A DNA stretch of 6,780 nucleotides from Bacillota bacterium (GTDB lineage Bacteria > Bacillota_A > Clostridia > DSM-8532), in the NCBI GenBank assembly GCA_023424865.1, contig JAFADM010000310.1:1-6780 (forward strand). The letters run 5' to 3'. Position 1 is the stretch's first letter; every line of letters starts with the position of its first letter. Below, piece by piece: positions 6,251 through 6,780 of this stretch. Below the pieces are notes generated by a model. The model saw only the letters and a list, made by a program, of their open reading frames with translations, was not told the origin of the DNA and made no database searches. The translations under genes were made by a program, and so were the position numbers.

Positions 6251-6268
6251 TACTTGTATTTCCAAGTA
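6251..6268. repeat. Short perfect inverted repeat upstream of the kinase gene
   Basis: TACTTG (6251-6256) and CAAGTA (6263-6268) are perfect inverted copies around a 6-base spacer. The element lies 52 bp before the kinase start, in a region where a promoter would be expected although none matches consensus well. An operator is possible, but chance cannot be excluded in AT-rich DNA. Confidence 0.35.
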
Positions 6269-6319
6269 TATTCTGCTAAGCTCATAGTGCTGGAATAATT
6301 TTCTAATGGATGTGGCAAT

Positions 6320-6780
6320 ATGGAGATAGGAGAACTCATCGGGGGGAAATACAGGGTAAAGGAATGGCTGGGCCAAGGAGGGGGAGGCCAGGTCTATCTG
6401 GCTCAAAATCTTGTGTTGGCCAATGTTTGGGCAGTGAAAGCCCTGAACAGGGATAATCCTCTCTTCCTGGCGGAAATGAAGGAAGCGGAGCTTTTAAAGC
6501 GTCTTAGCCACCCCATGCTGCCACGGCTGGGGGACATGCTGGAAGAGGACGGACAGGTGTTCCTTGTAATGGACTATATTCCGGGGCTCAATCTGACCGA
6601 CTGGCTTAAGCAAAAGGGGCCCGTTGAGGAAGACGTACTCTTAAAGTGGACCGAGGCACTTTTGGATGTGCTGGCCTATCTTCATGATCAAAGGCCTGAG
6701 GCCGTCATCTACAGAGATTTAAAACCGGCAAACCTCATTGCCGATGAGGGGGGACGCCTGCATCTGGTGGATTTCGGAAC
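6320..6780 (+). CDS. Hanks-type Ser/Thr protein kinase, N-terminal part (3' end outside window)
   Basis: 153 residues are visible before the window ends. An in-frame stop at 6296-6298 leaves ATG 6320 as the only usual start. The ribosome binding site is poor, so expression may be low. The kinase subdomains are all in order: glycine loop GQGGGGQVYLA (18-28), Val-Trp-Ala-Val-Lys with the ATP-binding Lys40, a helix C Glu (probably Glu57), hinge VMDYIPG (83-89), catalytic loop YRDLKPANL (131-139) with Asp133 and Asn138, and DFG at 151-153. This is the bacterial PrkC/Pkn-like family. The HRD motif reads YRD. The activation loop, any membrane segment and any sensor domain lie beyond the window, so whether it is a membrane receptor or soluble cannot be judged. 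It probably forms its own transcription unit after the his genes. Confidence 0.92.
   Translation, partial: MEIGELIGGKYRVKEWLGQGGGGQVYLAQNLVLANVWAVKALNRDNPLFLAEMKEAELLKRLSHPMLPRLGDMLEEDGQVFLVMDYIPGLNLTDWLKQKGPVEEDVLLKWTEALLDVLAYLHDQRPEAVIYRDLKPANLIADEGGRLHLVDFG

Noticed and set aside
6250..6272. Promoter for the kinase gene using TATATT at 6267-6272
   Set aside because: No acceptable -35 box is found 16-18 bp upstream, so the match is too weak to annotate.
5879..6406. Minus-strand open frame of about 175 codons over hisE and the kinase start
   Set aside because: It crosses two real genes and the repeat-rich gap, with no motif and no good ribosome binding site.

Overview
The window looks like part of the chromosome of a low- to mid-GC Firmicute, most likely a member of the Clostridia. 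I infer this from strong AGGAGG-type ribosome binding sites, TTG start usage, TATAAT promoters in AT-rich gaps, a PrkC-style Ser/Thr kinase, and protein families common in clostridia. No species can be named from the sequence alone. There is no rRNA, tRNA, CRISPR array, transposase or phage gene.

Left part (1-3280, + strand): the C-terminal part of an S41-family peptidase runs in from the left edge. After a short gap with a good promoter (775-803) comes a two-gene unit whose genes overlap by 16 bp. The first encodes a DUF402 protein of the FomD/Ntdp nucleotide-phosphohydrolase type. The second encodes a 651-residue protein with no signal peptide that joins a ParB-like N-terminal region to a BMP/PnrA-type nucleoside-binding domain. 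This pair is the most unusual content of the window. All three recognisable domains have relatives that bind or hydrolyse nucleotides or nucleosides, which suggests an intracellular nucleotide-responsive module.

Middle (3281-4232): a GC-rich 100-bp convergent gap (64% GC over 3301-3380) holds two imperfect inverted repeats. One of them ends in a T-tract on the minus strand and is a likely terminator. The minus-strand gene encodes a small cytosolic metallophosphoesterase with an Asp-x-Glu first metal motif. Its promoter lies in a 246-bp divergent gap that also holds an extended -10 promoter and a leader of about 145 nt for the genes to the right.

Right part (4233-6780, + strand): hom (homoserine dehydrogenase with an ACT domain), hisI and hisE form a tight amino-acid biosynthesis operon. 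It pairs the committed step toward threonine/methionine with the second and third steps of histidine synthesis. A 132-bp gap with several inverted and direct repeats follows. The window ends inside the N-lobe and catalytic loop of a Hanks-type Ser/Thr protein kinase, cut just after its DFG motif.

Most of the window is ordinary housekeeping DNA. The candidates for new biology are the DUF402 / ParB-BMP pair and, at a lower level, the structured non-coding gaps.
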